DNA from: Methanolobus sediminis
GTDB lineage: Archaea; Halobacteriota; Methanosarcinia; Methanosarcinales; Methanosarcinaceae
NCBI RefSeq assembly: GCF_031312595.1
Contig: NZ_CP133592.1
Location: 2,232,001-2,296,000, forward strand
Direction of reading: 5' to 3'
Length of the DNA: 64,000 bases
Positions 17,829-26,434 of this stretch are shown in pieces (positions within the stretch are counted from its first letter, which is position 1; each line of letters begins with the position of its first letter). The translations under genes were made by a program, and so were the position numbers. The notes below the pieces were generated by a model. It had not been told where the DNA came from. It searched no databases and saw only the letters and a program-made list of their open reading frames with translations.

Positions 17829-17858
17829 ATGACTGGGGTCATTTATGACTACGGTCAT
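17829..17858. promoter_or_regulatory. Tandem palindromic operators of the TetR regulator
   Basis: Two inverted repeats of the same form, ATGAC-N4-GTCAT, occur at 17829-17842 (spacer TGGG) and 17845-17858 (spacer TACG). They are 16 bp apart centre to centre, placing them on similar faces of the helix. They lie 25-55 bp before the tetR start and about 70-100 bp before the divergent CMD gene. This is the expected position for an autoregulatory TetR operator controlling both directions. Confidence 0.75.
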
Positions 17859-17882
17859 TTTAATATCCGTAAATGAGGTTGC

Positions 17883-18494
17883 ATGTCTCTGCGAGAACAA
17901 AAGAAAAAAGAAACCCGGGACAGGATATTTGAAACATCAAGCCGCCTGTTCAAAGAAAAAGGATTCGAAGGCACAACGGTTGATGAGATCACAAAGGAAG
18001 CCGGTATTGCAAAAGGTACTTTTTTCAATTATTTTCCGACAAAAGAGTCGCTTCTCTCATATTTCAGAGAACAGAGGGAAGAATTCATTATCAATATAAT
18101 GCAGGATCAGATGGCCCGTGAAATTCCTGTAAGGGAAAAGATAGAGAACTTTCTGATTCATGTGGCAGAGTACTACGAAAAGGACAGGGAACTTCTAAGG
18201 TTGCTGTTCTTTGAGCAGAGAAGACTCTTAATGTCTTCAGGTCACAGTCTGTCGCATGGAGATCACAGGAAAAAGAAACAGGAACTCTTTATTGGCATGC
18301 TGGCTGATCTTACAATTGAAGGCATGCAAAAAGGAGAAATAAAGTCTGACATAGATCCTAAACTGGTAGCACAGACACTCCATGCAGTCTACTTCCATTC
18401 CCTTATGACCTGGTTGCATTCGGAGGACGATTATTCATTTTCAAAGGATATGTCAGCAAAGATCGATATCATATTCGAAGGTATTGGTGTATGA
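17883..18494 (+). CDS. TetR/AcrR family transcriptional regulator
   Basis: A 203-residue repressor. The N-terminal helix-turn-helix is typical of TetR (FKEKGFEGTTVDEITKEAGI, residues 20-39, then AKGTFFNYFPTKESLL). The C-terminal helices form the ligand-binding and dimer domain. It is the first gene of a run with the ABC transporter: the stop is 3 bp before the next ATG. It most likely represses this exporter through the tandem palindromes at 17829-17858 until an exported compound binds. The ligand is unknown. Confidence 0.92.
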   Translation: MSLREQKKKETRDRIFETSSRLFKEKGFEGTTVDEITKEAGIAKGTFFNYFPTKESLLSYFREQREEFIINIMQDQMAREIPVREKIENFLIHVAEYYEKDRELLRLLFFEQRRLLMSSGHSLSHGDHRKKKQELFIGMLADLTIEGMQKGEIKSDIDPKLVAQTLHAVYFHSLMTWLHSEDDYSFSKDMSAKIDIIFEGIGV

Positions 18495-18497
18495 AAA

Positions 18498-19484
18498 ATG
18501 TATGCAATTGAAGTTGAAAACCTGGTACGGAAATTCGGTGATTTCACCGCCGTAGATAACCTGTCTTTCAGCATAAAAAAAGGTGAGGTATTTGGTCTGC
18601 TCGGTCCCAACGGAGCCGGAAAGACCACAACAATGTCCATGCTTTCAACAATGCTTCCTCCAAGTTCGGGAAAAGCTTCAGTGAATGGTTTTGACATTCA
18701 GAAGAATCAGGACAATGTCAGGAAATCCATAGGGATAGTTTTCCAGGACCAGAGTCTGGATGAGGAGCTTACAGCTTACGAGAACATGGATTTCCATGGA
18801 AGACTTTACCGTATTCCTAAAAATACAAGACAAAAAAAGATCACTGAGCTCCTGAAACTTGTGGAGCTTTACGATAAGAAGGATAACCTTGTGAAAACAT
18901 ACTCCGGTGGTATGCGCCGTCGTCTTGAGATAGCACGTGGTCTCATGCACGAGCCGCAGGTACTTTTCCTTGATGAGCCGACCCTTGGCCTTGACCCGCA
19001 GACAAGGAACCACCTATGGGATTACATTGACAAACTGAACAAGGAAAAAGGTATCTCAATAATCCTGACAACTCATTACATGGATGAAGCAGACAAGCTT
19101 TGTCATCGAATAGCTATAATTGACAAAGGTAAGATCATTGCCCTTGATACTTCTGAAAATCTCAAGAATGATATTGGAGGTGATGTGATCACTATAATTT
19201 CTCCTGAAAGGGATGATCTTTATTCAGCAATAAAATCCATGCCCGAGATCAAAAACATTGAGCTCCACGATTCCTCTATAACCATAGGGATACAGAATGC
19301 TGAAAAACATGTTGCTCACATAGTCAATATTGCATCTGCAAACAATATTGAAATCAAATCTCTTTCCATTAACAAACCAACACTTGAAGATGTTTTCCTG
19401 CACTTTACAGGCAGAACCATCAGGGAAGAAGAAGCCAATTCTAAAGATAAGATGCGAATGATACGAAAGGCAGGGAGGAGATAA
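18498..19484 (+). CDS. ABC exporter ATP-binding protein (DrrA-like)
   Basis: A 328-residue ABC ATPase. Walker A is GPNGAGKTTT (about residues 36-45), the signature is YSGGMRRRLEIARGL (about 135-149) and Walker B with D-loop is VLFLDEPTLGLD. The C-terminal extension (about 230-328) is typical of the drug-resistance type (DrrA, DUF4162). It forms an operon with the TetR gene before it and the permease after it. Likely role: export of a toxic or lipophilic compound; substrate unknown. Confidence 0.93.
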   Translation: MYAIEVENLVRKFGDFTAVDNLSFSIKKGEVFGLLGPNGAGKTTTMSMLSTMLPPSSGKASVNGFDIQKNQDNVRKSIGIVFQDQSLDEELTAYENMDFHGRLYRIPKNTRQKKITELLKLVELYDKKDNLVKTYSGGMRRRLEIARGLMHEPQVLFLDEPTLGLDPQTRNHLWDYIDKLNKEKGISIILTTHYMDEADKLCHRIAIIDKGKIIALDTSENLKNDIGGDVITIISPERDDLYSAIKSMPEIKNIELHDSSITIGIQNAEKHVAHIVNIASANNIEIKSLSINKPTLEDVFLHFTGRTIREEEANSKDKMRMIRKAGRR

Positions 19485-19486
19485 AA

Positions 19487-20236
19487 ATGGATATCGTTTA
19501 CACTATATGGTTAAGGAGCGTAAAGCGTTACATCCGTTCAAAAAGCAGGCTCATAGGCAGTCTTGGAATGCCATTGTTCCTCTTTTTAGTGCTTGGTTTC
19601 GGGCTTAATTCAGTTGTTGTAATGCCTGGTATGGAGCAGGGTTACATTGGATTTATCATGCCCGGTATCATCTCCATGAGCGTTCTTTTCACATCCGTCT
19701 TTGCAGGCATACAGATAATATGGGACAAACAGTTCGGTTTCCTGAAAGAGACTCTGGTGGCACCTGTGTCAAGATTTGAAATAATGCTTGGCCAGACCGT
19801 AGGAGGAGCTACAACAGCCGTTATTCAGGGACTTATCATTCTTGGACTCTCACTTTTCATGGGTTTGGAGATAAACAATATTCCAGGATTTTTCGTGGCG
19901 ATAATCTTCATGACACTTATTGGGCTGGCATTCACAGCATTTGGAATTGCCATTGCTTCAAGAATGGATGATATGCACGGGTTCCAGCTTATTATGAACT
20001 TTGTGATATTCCCTATATTTGGTTTGTCAGGCGCTCTTTTCCCAATAGACAGCCTGCCGGAATGGGTAAGGTCACTTACATTGCTGGATCCTCTTACATA
20101 CGGTGTAGAAGGTATAAGGTACGGCCTGCTTGGAACATCTCAGATCGATCCTGCTGCAAGTTTTGGTATCCTCTCAGGGTTCACAATACTTATGGTTATA
20201 GTGGGTTCTTACATGTTCAGGAAGATCAGTATATGA
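19487..20236 (+). CDS. ABC-2 type permease (DrrB-like)
   Basis: A 249-residue membrane protein with six predicted helices in the ABC-2 arrangement. The N-terminal elbow (WLRSVKRYIRSKSRLIGSL) and the ABC-2 signature region (LSGALFPIDSLPEWVRSLTLLDPLTYGVEGIRY, quoted from residues about 183-215) are clear only in parts: FPIDSLPEWV and DPLTYGVEGIRY. It begins 3 bp after the ATPase gene and completes the exporter. Confidence 0.92.
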   Translation: MDIVYTIWLRSVKRYIRSKSRLIGSLGMPLFLFLVLGFGLNSVVVMPGMEQGYIGFIMPGIISMSVLFTSVFAGIQIIWDKQFGFLKETLVAPVSRFEIMLGQTVGGATTAVIQGLIILGLSLFMGLEINNIPGFFVAIIFMTLIGLAFTAFGIAIASRMDDMHGFQLIMNFVIFPIFGLSGALFPIDSLPEWVRSLTLLDPLTYGVEGIRYGLLGTSQIDPAASFGILSGFTILMVIVGSYMFRKISI

Positions 20237-20624
20237 TTTGAATTATTGATGTTCTGGTTGACTGATAATTGTAAACCAGAGGTTGTTATACAATTAATAT
20301 AATAATAAATACTAATTAATAATGATCTTTCTCATTTTTTTAATTGTTCAAACAATGTCTGGAAATTCATTTTCTTCAAACCTTTATTTTTGGTCAACAA
20401 TCGGCATAAAATAGCAATGTTTTTATAAAATAATTTCTAAAGCACATATGAAAAATAGTAAGACTTATGTGCTGTTTGTATCTGAAAAAGAAAAGTCTTC
20501 TCATTTTGAGGATTATATAGGACTGCTTGGTATAGGTCTGTCCTGAAAAGATGAACATAAATCTGGTGGCTCATATGAATGGTGATTTTTATTCATCTGG
20601 AATAACTTTGAACAGGGATAAATT
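20237..20624. other. Intergenic stretch with a possible 32-codon gene remnant
   Basis: Mostly AT-rich. A short frame from ATG 20448 to TGA 20544-20546 reads MKNSKTYVLFVSEKEKSSHF and continues for 12 more residues. The beginning resembles the first strand and helix of a DUF835- or receiver-like domain, so it may be the relic of a signalling gene. A TATA-like TTTTTATAAAA at 20419-20430 lies about 22 bp before the ATG. I do not count it as a confident gene. Confidence 0.35.
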
Positions 20625-22217
20625 ATGGATTTAGAAAATGTTAATGTTTCTGGGGATGATCCTCTTGGAAAATCCAGTGAAAACTCTGACGTTTTGGATA
20701 TCAAAAAGATAACAAATGCTGTCTTTGAGTATGCGCCTAATACTGTTCTGATTATCGGGAAAGATTTTCGTATTGAAAAGATAAACAAGGCAGGTTCAGA
20801 TCTTGTAGGACGTGATCCGGGATCAGTACCGGGTATACTTGGCGGAGAGGTACTCTTATGTGTGAACTCTGTTCGTGGCAATGGATGTGGCAAGACCTCT
20901 GAATGTTCACTGTGCAACATCCGTAATATTGTGGTCGATACTTTCAGGACAGGCAAAGATCATCATCATCTTGAAGGAAATATGGATATTCTTTTGGCAG
21001 ATGGCACTGTTTCCAGCAGGAGTTTTATTGCATCTACTACTTATGTACATCTTGATGCCGAAAGTAAGGTTATTCTTTATCTTGATGACATAAGTGAACG
21101 TAAAAAGGCAGAGAAAACTCTTAAGGAAATAGAAGAGCGCTTTAAGATACTTTATGAAAATATGCCAGGTGGCACTCTTATCATCGGGAAGGATTACATT
21201 ATTGAAGAAGTGAACCATCGAACCTGTGAGATTACAGGTTATAAAAGAGAGGAATTAATAGGGCAACTATGTGATATTGTCTGTCCTAAAGGTTCATTAT
21301 CTAAAAAATGTCCTATATGGGTGGATGGTCTTGAAGGTTTTCAGGGAATGGATACCGCCATAAAATGCAAGAATGGTACCAAGACTCCAATTCTTAAAAA
21401 CTCAAAAAGAATACTTATTGAAGGAAATCAGTTCATCCTTGAAAATTTCCAGGATATTTCTGAAAGTAAAGCTGCTGAAGAGGCTATTATCAATTCCAAG
21501 ATCATGGCCGAAGAGGCTAACAGAACAAAGAGTGAATTCCTTGCAACCATGAGTCATGAGCTGCGTACACCATTAAATGCTGTTATCGGTTATTCTGATC
21601 TTTTGCTGGAAGAATCATATGGTGATCTCAATGCGCAGCAGAAAAGGTCTCTTGGTCATATATCCCACAGTGGAAAACATTTGTTAAAGCTTATCAATGA
21701 TATTCTTGACATTTCAAAGATAGAATCGGGGAAAATGGAATTACATTATGAGGATTTCTATGTGGATGAGATATTTGGCAATGTCCTTAACATAGTTTCT
21801 CCATTTGCAAGAAAAAAAGCTATCAAACTCCATACTTCCATTGATCCGGAAACATTATCTCTTACAGCCGATAAAATTCGTTTTAAGCAGATACTGTTCA
21901 ATCTTGCAAGCAATGCTGTAAAGTTTACTCATGATAGTGGTCATGTAACATTGAAAGCATGTCTTAATGGTGGTATGGCTGAATTTTCAGTAGTGGATAA
22001 TGGCATTGGTATTTCACCGGATAATATTGAGAAACTTTTCATGCCGTTCCAGCAGATCGATTCCACCATCTCAAGGAAATATGACGGAACAGGCCTTGGT
22101 CTCTCACTTGTAAAAAGGTTTGTTGAAATGCATGGCGGAGATGTTTTTGTAGAAAGTGAGCTAGGTAAGGGTAGTACATTTTCTTTCAGATTACCGTCGG
22201 ATGTAGTAACGCATTAG
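20625..22217 (+). CDS. Soluble PAS-PAS histidine kinase
   Basis: A 530-residue kinase with no membrane segment. The first PAS domain (about 30-160) carries a cysteine cluster (C79, then CGKTSECSLCNIR at 88-100). The second PAS (about 170-285) has the motif CDIVCPKGSLSKKCPIW. HisKA follows with His311 in MSHELRTPLNAVIGYS, then an ATPase domain with N box (NLASNAVKFTHD), DNGIGIS and GTGLGLSLV. The Cys motifs suggest metal or redox sensing. Its 3' end overlaps the convergent kinase gene by 32 bp. No regulator is adjacent. Confidence 0.9.
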   Translation: MDLENVNVSGDDPLGKSSENSDVLDIKKITNAVFEYAPNTVLIIGKDFRIEKINKAGSDLVGRDPGSVPGILGGEVLLCVNSVRGNGCGKTSECSLCNIRNIVVDTFRTGKDHHHLEGNMDILLADGTVSSRSFIASTTYVHLDAESKVILYLDDISERKKAEKTLKEIEERFKILYENMPGGTLIIGKDYIIEEVNHRTCEITGYKREELIGQLCDIVCPKGSLSKKCPIWVDGLEGFQGMDTAIKCKNGTKTPILKNSKRILIEGNQFILENFQDISESKAAEEAIINSKIMAEEANRTKSEFLATMSHELRTPLNAVIGYSDLLLEESYGDLNAQQKRSLGHISHSGKHLLKLINDILDISKIESGKMELHYEDFYVDEIFGNVLNIVSPFARKKAIKLHTSIDPETLSLTADKIRFKQILFNLASNAVKFTHDSGHVTLKACLNGGMAEFSVVDNGIGISPDNIEKLFMPFQQIDSTISRKYDGTGLGLSLVKRFVEMHGGDVFVESELGKGSTFSFRLPSDVVTH

Positions 22218-23892
22218 TTCGTTTTATTATCTCATTCTGTGCAGGAATTACCAGATGGAAAGTGCTGCCCTTTCCAGGTTCACTTTCAAGCCAGATGCTT
22301 CCTTTGTGGATCTCTACCAGTTTCTTCACAAGGGCAAGGCCAAGTCCGCTACCTCCATATCTGCGGGTCGGGGAACCATCAACCTGGACAAAAGTATCAA
22401 AGAGTTTAACTTTGTCATTATCGGATATTCCGATTCCGTTATCTTTCACATCAATAAATAAGGCATTTCCATGATTATGCCTTATATCGACCCATATCCT
22501 CCCATGCTCTGGTGTGAATTTAATAGCATTTGTAATCAAATGATGGAATGTGATCTTCAGTTTGGATTTATCGGCATAGATCGTCCTTATGTCGGGATCA
22601 AGTGTAAAATCAAGTTTTATGTTCTTTTTAATTGCTATGGATCTTGCAACCTTCTGGATGTCATAGACCATATCAGGCAGGGAGAAATCACTTATCTCTA
22701 GTTCCATTTTACCATCTTCGATCTCTGCAATGTATATCAGGGAATTTATCATCTCGAGAAGCATTGAACCACCCGATTTTATTATCCCTGCAAACTTCAC
22801 CTGTTGTTCGTCCATTAATTTATTTTCTTCAAGCAACAGGTCAGAATATCCTAAAATAAGACTAAGGGGTGTCCTGAGTTCATGGCTCACATTGGACAGG
22901 AACTCACTTTTTGTGCGCGAGGCGTTCTCTGCAAGCATCTTGGCAGCTATCAGTGCATCCTCTGCTTGCTTTTCGATGGTTTTATCCTGTAAAGTCTCAA
23001 TAGCTCCGATCGTGTTTCCTTCTATATCTTTAAGGGGGGCAGCGGTGAAATATAACCATTTGCTCAAAAGCGGAAAGAAATCTTCAGCTTCATATCCTTT
23101 CTCAATGAATGAGTTTTTAAGGTTTTTTTCCTCATAGAAATCCATGATACTTTCGATGTTGTTGTCGACGATCATGTCAGCCATGACTTGCCTTTTTTTT
23201 GGGTAGAATGCCAGCCATGGGTCTTTAGTACCGATCATTGTTTCGGCGGATATGGCAGTCGCCTTTTCACATGCTTTATTCCAATAGGTGACTTCATGTT
23301 CCTTGTTTATAACGAACATAGGAACAGGGAAATTGTTTACTATCTGGGTAAGCTCATTTCTCTTATTCTTCAATTCCTGTTCTATTCTTTTGTGCTCAGT
23401 GATGTCAACGGCATTTCCAAAAATCTGTGCTGTGCCATTGTTTTTTAATATGGAGCAGGTGCAATAGAACCATAGTTTTGTTTCATCTGCTTTTTTAGCC
23501 CTGAATTCAACATTTATTTTTAAAATATTATTCTTGATGCCGTTTATTATCTTTCCATATATAGTAGCAGCGTCATCAGGATGGATAAAAGAAAGAAATG
23601 TCTCCCAGTTATTGTAAATCGTGCCGGCTTCAAGTCCAAGAATATCATCGGCAACCGGGGATATGTATACATTTGTAAATTCACCTTTATCAACATCTGC
23701 TTTCCAGATGATGCTTGATATAGATGAGACCACCTGCCTGTAATTCTCTTCACTTTCAATGAGATTATTATTTATTCTCTCATTTCTAGTGCCATATGAG
23801 GACCCATGTTCATCAAAAGTGCCCTCGTACTTATCTCTAAGTTCTTGTAGTTCTTGAATTAACTGCTCTTTGCTTTTATCTGCATCTCTCAT
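22186..23892 (-). CDS. Soluble PAS-PAS histidine kinase
   Basis: A 568-residue soluble kinase, taking the start at 23892 (MRDADKSKEQ); a longer frame to 23952 adds a stretch unlike the family. A short coiled coil (residues 5-25) is followed by PAS 1 (about 50-170; ADVDKGEFTNVYISPVADDI in part), PAS 2 (about 190-310; FPVPMFVINKEHEVTYWNKA), HisKA (MSHELRTP-like block NVSHELRTPLSLILGYS) and an ATPase domain (NAIKFTPEHGR, DNGIGIS, GSGLGLALV). It converges on and overlaps the neighbouring kinase gene by 32 bp. The HisKA and ATPase regions are similar in both, suggesting old duplication. Confidence 0.88.
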   Translation of the reverse strand: MRDADKSKEQLIQELQELRDKYEGTFDEHGSSYGTRNERINNNLIESEENYRQVVSSISSIIWKADVDKGEFTNVYISPVADDILGLEAGTIYNNWETFLSFIHPDDAATIYGKIINGIKNNILKINVEFRAKKADETKLWFYCTCSILKNNGTAQIFGNAVDITEHKRIEQELKNKRNELTQIVNNFPVPMFVINKEHEVTYWNKACEKATAISAETMIGTKDPWLAFYPKKRQVMADMIVDNNIESIMDFYEEKNLKNSFIEKGYEAEDFFPLLSKWLYFTAAPLKDIEGNTIGAIETLQDKTIEKQAEDALIAAKMLAENASRTKSEFLSNVSHELRTPLSLILGYSDLLLEENKLMDEQQVKFAGIIKSGGSMLLEMINSLIYIAEIEDGKMELEISDFSLPDMVYDIQKVARSIAIKKNIKLDFTLDPDIRTIYADKSKLKITFHHLITNAIKFTPEHGRIWVDIRHNHGNALFIDVKDNGIGISDNDKVKLFDTFVQVDGSPTRRYGGSGLGLALVKKLVEIHKGSIWLESEPGKGSTFHLVIPAQNEIIKRTNALLHPTVI

Positions 23893-24060
23893 GATTCCGC
23901 ACCGCAAGAGAATATTAATTGCAAGTTTGTGTTCAACTTCAATACATAACACAATGTGTAACAGTTACATATGTTCTGATATTATATAGTTATTAACTCT
24001 TAAATTAAAGTAAAAACTCAAGTATATCTTCTAACTGTGGTTTAAAATATCCTGGCAGAA

Positions 24061-24432
24061 TCAGGAAAGCAGTTCCTTATCGAAATTCTCGATAAGGTCA
24101 TTCATTTTCTTGTACCATTGGTCTATGTTCTTGCGGATCATCTCTTTTACAACAACAGGTTCGATTCCCACATATTCATAGTAGTATCCGCCAATGGATA
24201 TGGACTTTGTTTCCCTGTAAACAAGACCGGCTGATATCAGGTTTTGTAGTGAACGATATGCCGTACTACGCTCACGACCAAGAAGTTCCCCGAGTTTTTC
24301 TGCGGTCATGGGGCCGTTTTCCAGAAGTGCTTTGTAGGTGCTGATGTCAAGCTCTTTCAGACCGAGAACACACTTTGCCATATCTTCGCATTTACATTCT
24401 GCTCTCAGCATTTCAGGTATAGAACTTGCCAT
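24061..24432 (-). CDS. Winged helix-turn-helix transcriptional regulator (TrmB-like)
   Basis: A 123-residue regulator from the ATG at 24432, which has GAGG six bases upstream; the ATG at 24444 is less well placed. The helix-turn-helix (about residues 35-80; MTAEKLGELLGRERSTAYRS) is followed by a C-terminal dimer helix. Two cysteines near the N-terminus (ECKCED) might bind metal or sense redox. It is divergent from the DUF5591 gene, with palindromic sites in the shared promoter. Confidence 0.82.
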   Translation of the reverse strand: MASSIPEMLRAECKCEDMAKCVLGLKELDISTYKALLENGPMTAEKLGELLGRERSTAYRSLQNLISAGLVYRETKSISIGGYYYEYVGIEPVVVKEMIRKNIDQWYKKMNDLIENFDKELLS

Positions 24433-24479
24433 GTTTTTCCTCATCTATTTGTAATTTTTATTCTAAACACTGTGTCGGT

Positions 24480-24492
24480 ACTGTTGTACAGT
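24480..24492. promoter_or_regulatory. Palindrome in the divergent promoter
   Basis: ACTGT-TGT-ACAGT is a perfect 5-bp inverted repeat at 24480-24492. A smaller ACAC-T-GTGT lies just before it (about 24467-24475). They lie between the HTH regulator and the DUF5591 gene, and a TATA-like AATTATATATATAG at 24521-24534 faces the latter. A binding site for the adjacent HTH regulator is plausible. Confidence 0.4.
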
Positions 24493-24555
24493 TTGCACAA
24501 AACCGAATAGAGATTGCGTCAATTATATATATAGTTTGCCAGATTTTCTCTCTGC

Positions 24556-25263
24556 TTGACAATAATACCTGAAGATGAACGTTCCAGTCTTCCACTGGAT
24601 ACTGATGAAATAATATATCATCCTGATATGATACGTGCCAATGAGTGGATACTAACCGAGTATAAACCACCGGTAAGGGACTTTTGCATATTTGTTCCCT
24701 GTGCAAAAAAGAAGCCTTATCATGAAAGTCCTTCTCACAAGATATTCGATAAAGTGATATTCGGGACGCTGGATCCTGAAAAAGTACATGTTGTGGTATT
24801 CGGGACATGCGGCATAACTCCGCGTGAGCTTGACACTGAATATCCTTTCATGGATTATCAGTTCATGCTCGGTAAATGCAATGTTGCCAAAATAAAAAGG
24901 GATTTTATCAAGATGGAAAGCCAGAGACTGGCAGAGTATCTTGAGAAGACCCGGGACAACTACAAGCATCGGATCGCTTATTGTATAGGTGACTTCAGAA
25001 AGGCAATGGAACTTGCGGTTGAGATATCCGGTGTTGAAGTGACCATTGTTCCTAAAGAAGAAACCATTAACTCACATGTTCAGCCAGGCAAGACATTCAT
25101 TTACGGTAGTCTTAACCAGACAAGCTATCTTCAGGATTTCTCAGATGCAATTGCAGCATCTATGGGAAAAGAGTTATCTCAGGATTGTTCCGAATCAAAA
25201 AGCTCAGAAGAAGAAGAAGAAGAAAATACTAGTGTAAATGATAACGACTGGTATATCATCTGA
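24556..25263 (+). CDS. Solo DUF5591 protein (archaeosine-synthase C-domain-like)
   Basis: A 235-residue protein resembling DUF5591, the domain joined to the archaeosine synthase ArcS (tRNA-guanine transglycosylase family). The mark is FVPCAKKKPYHESPSHKIF near residues 47-65, followed by VVVFGTCGITPRELDTEYPF. No TGT catalytic or PUA domain is present, so this is a free-standing version. The C-terminus is a low-complexity acidic tail (about 210-225). The predicted start is TTG and lies about 28 bp from a TATA-like box, so the transcript may be leaderless. A role in nucleotide or RNA modification is an inference. Confidence 0.8.
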   Translation: MTIIPEDERSSLPLDTDEIIYHPDMIRANEWILTEYKPPVRDFCIFVPCAKKKPYHESPSHKIFDKVIFGTLDPEKVHVVVFGTCGITPRELDTEYPFMDYQFMLGKCNVAKIKRDFIKMESQRLAEYLEKTRDNYKHRIAYCIGDFRKAMELAVEISGVEVTIVPKEETINSHVQPGKTFIYGSLNQTSYLQDFSDAIAASMGKELSQDCSESKSSEEEEEENTSVNDNDWYII

Positions 25264-25399
25264 TTGCTGATATTTTTAGTTTCCTAACTAAAATACTTTT
25301 ATCGAGTCAACAGGCTGTATTAGACTATTAGATAAATGCAAATATTTAGTTGAAATCTACAAAAGAACAGATAAAAAGTGGCAAAAATGCAAATGCCAC

Positions 25400-26128
25400 T
25401 TATTCAAGGTATGGTGACTGGGCAAGCACTGACATGCCACTGTCTGAGATACTGAGTACACGGACTTCATTAATGGTGCCTGATCCCCTCATCTTCATGA
25501 CGTAGATAGAACGCTGAAGGTTATTTCCTGCCATAATACGTCCAAGTTTTATAACAGAATCTGCACCGTATTCTACCATTTCATCAAGCCCGAACATTGA
25601 ACCTACAGTTATTACAGAGGTAACATTGTGTTTACGGAAAACGCTAAACACGTCGTCAATGAGTGTTCTGAGTTTGTAATTTGACTCAATTGCCAGGAAC
25701 AGTGCTTCCACGGAGTCTATGAAGATACGTGTTGGCTGTATATCTTCTATCTTGCTTTCAACAAGTTTCTTAAAGCTTTTAATAAGCTCAGATGGAGCTA
25801 TTTCAACACTCTTCTGGAGGCGAAGACTTGGATCGGTGATGTCTACAAAGGTCAAAAGACCTTGTTCAACATATTCTTCAAGATTCCATCCAAAAGATGT
25901 TTTCATTTCTTTTACAATAGATTTTGATTCTTCAGAGGTGATGATACACATTACCTTTTCACCATTCTTTGCTCCCTCTACAATGAACTGTGTTCCAAAT
26001 ATCGTTTTACCTGTACCAGAATCACCTGATACGACATTTGCAGTTCCTTTAAAGAATCCTCCACGTAACATTTCATCCAGTCCGGAAATACCGGAATTCA
26101 CTCTTTCTGATGGATCGGCATCTGTCAT
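25400..26128 (-). CDS. KaiC-like RecA-superfamily ATPase
   Basis: A 242-residue single-domain ATPase of the KaiC/RAD55/GvpD type. It begins SGISGLDEMLRGGFFKGT (residues 12-29). Walker A is GDSGTGKT at 35-42, a Walker B-like strand TRIFIDSVEALF lies near residue 140, and the C-terminal region MKMRGSGTINEVR is typical of KaiC modules. Many such proteins occur in methanogens, often with signal-transduction genes; here kinases lie 2-5 kb upstream. The function is unknown. Confidence 0.88.
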   Translation of the reverse strand: MTDADPSERVNSGISGLDEMLRGGFFKGTANVVSGDSGTGKTIFGTQFIVEGAKNGEKVMCIITSEESKSIVKEMKTSFGWNLEEYVEQGLLTFVDITDPSLRLQKSVEIAPSELIKSFKKLVESKIEDIQPTRIFIDSVEALFLAIESNYKLRTLIDDVFSVFRKHNVTSVITVGSMFGLDEMVEYGADSVIKLGRIMAGNNLQRSIYVMKMRGSGTINEVRVLSISDSGMSVLAQSPYLE

Positions 26129-26434
26129 ATTACCACTCTTTATATCTCTCTGATCAATTTCTAATAGTCATATCCCAAACATATTCTGTTAATGAGTAAG
26201 TCCTTTAATGATAGGACTTATTGATTATTATCCTTACTTTTTAGAATATCGTTTATTATGTTATCCTAATATAAAAAATCACGTATTTAATTTTATTTCT
26301 TGGGAACTTGGGACTTAAATCTTCATCAGATGCCGAAAAGTACAGGGCGTGAACTATTTGTATTATTGATGCCAAGTTCACATTTATAAAAAACGTAATG
26401 GGATGCTGTTTGTTTAATTCACTGGAGTTTATAT
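26129..26434. other. Divergent intergenic stretch before hmgA
   Basis: Contains the promoters of the KaiC-like gene and hmgA. ATTTATAAAA at 26382-26391 is a likely TATA box for hmgA, and GGAG at 26424-26427 its ribosome-binding site. I see no other structure of note. Confidence 0.4.

Noticed and set aside
17759-17842. Longer N-terminus of the CMD protein
   Set aside because: Its start would lie inside the operator palindrome, and the shorter start has GGAG upstream.
20448-20546. Confident call of a 32-residue gene before the kinase
   Set aside because: It could be a relic of a signalling gene, but neither start signal nor a complete domain is present; kept only as a note in the intergenic entry.
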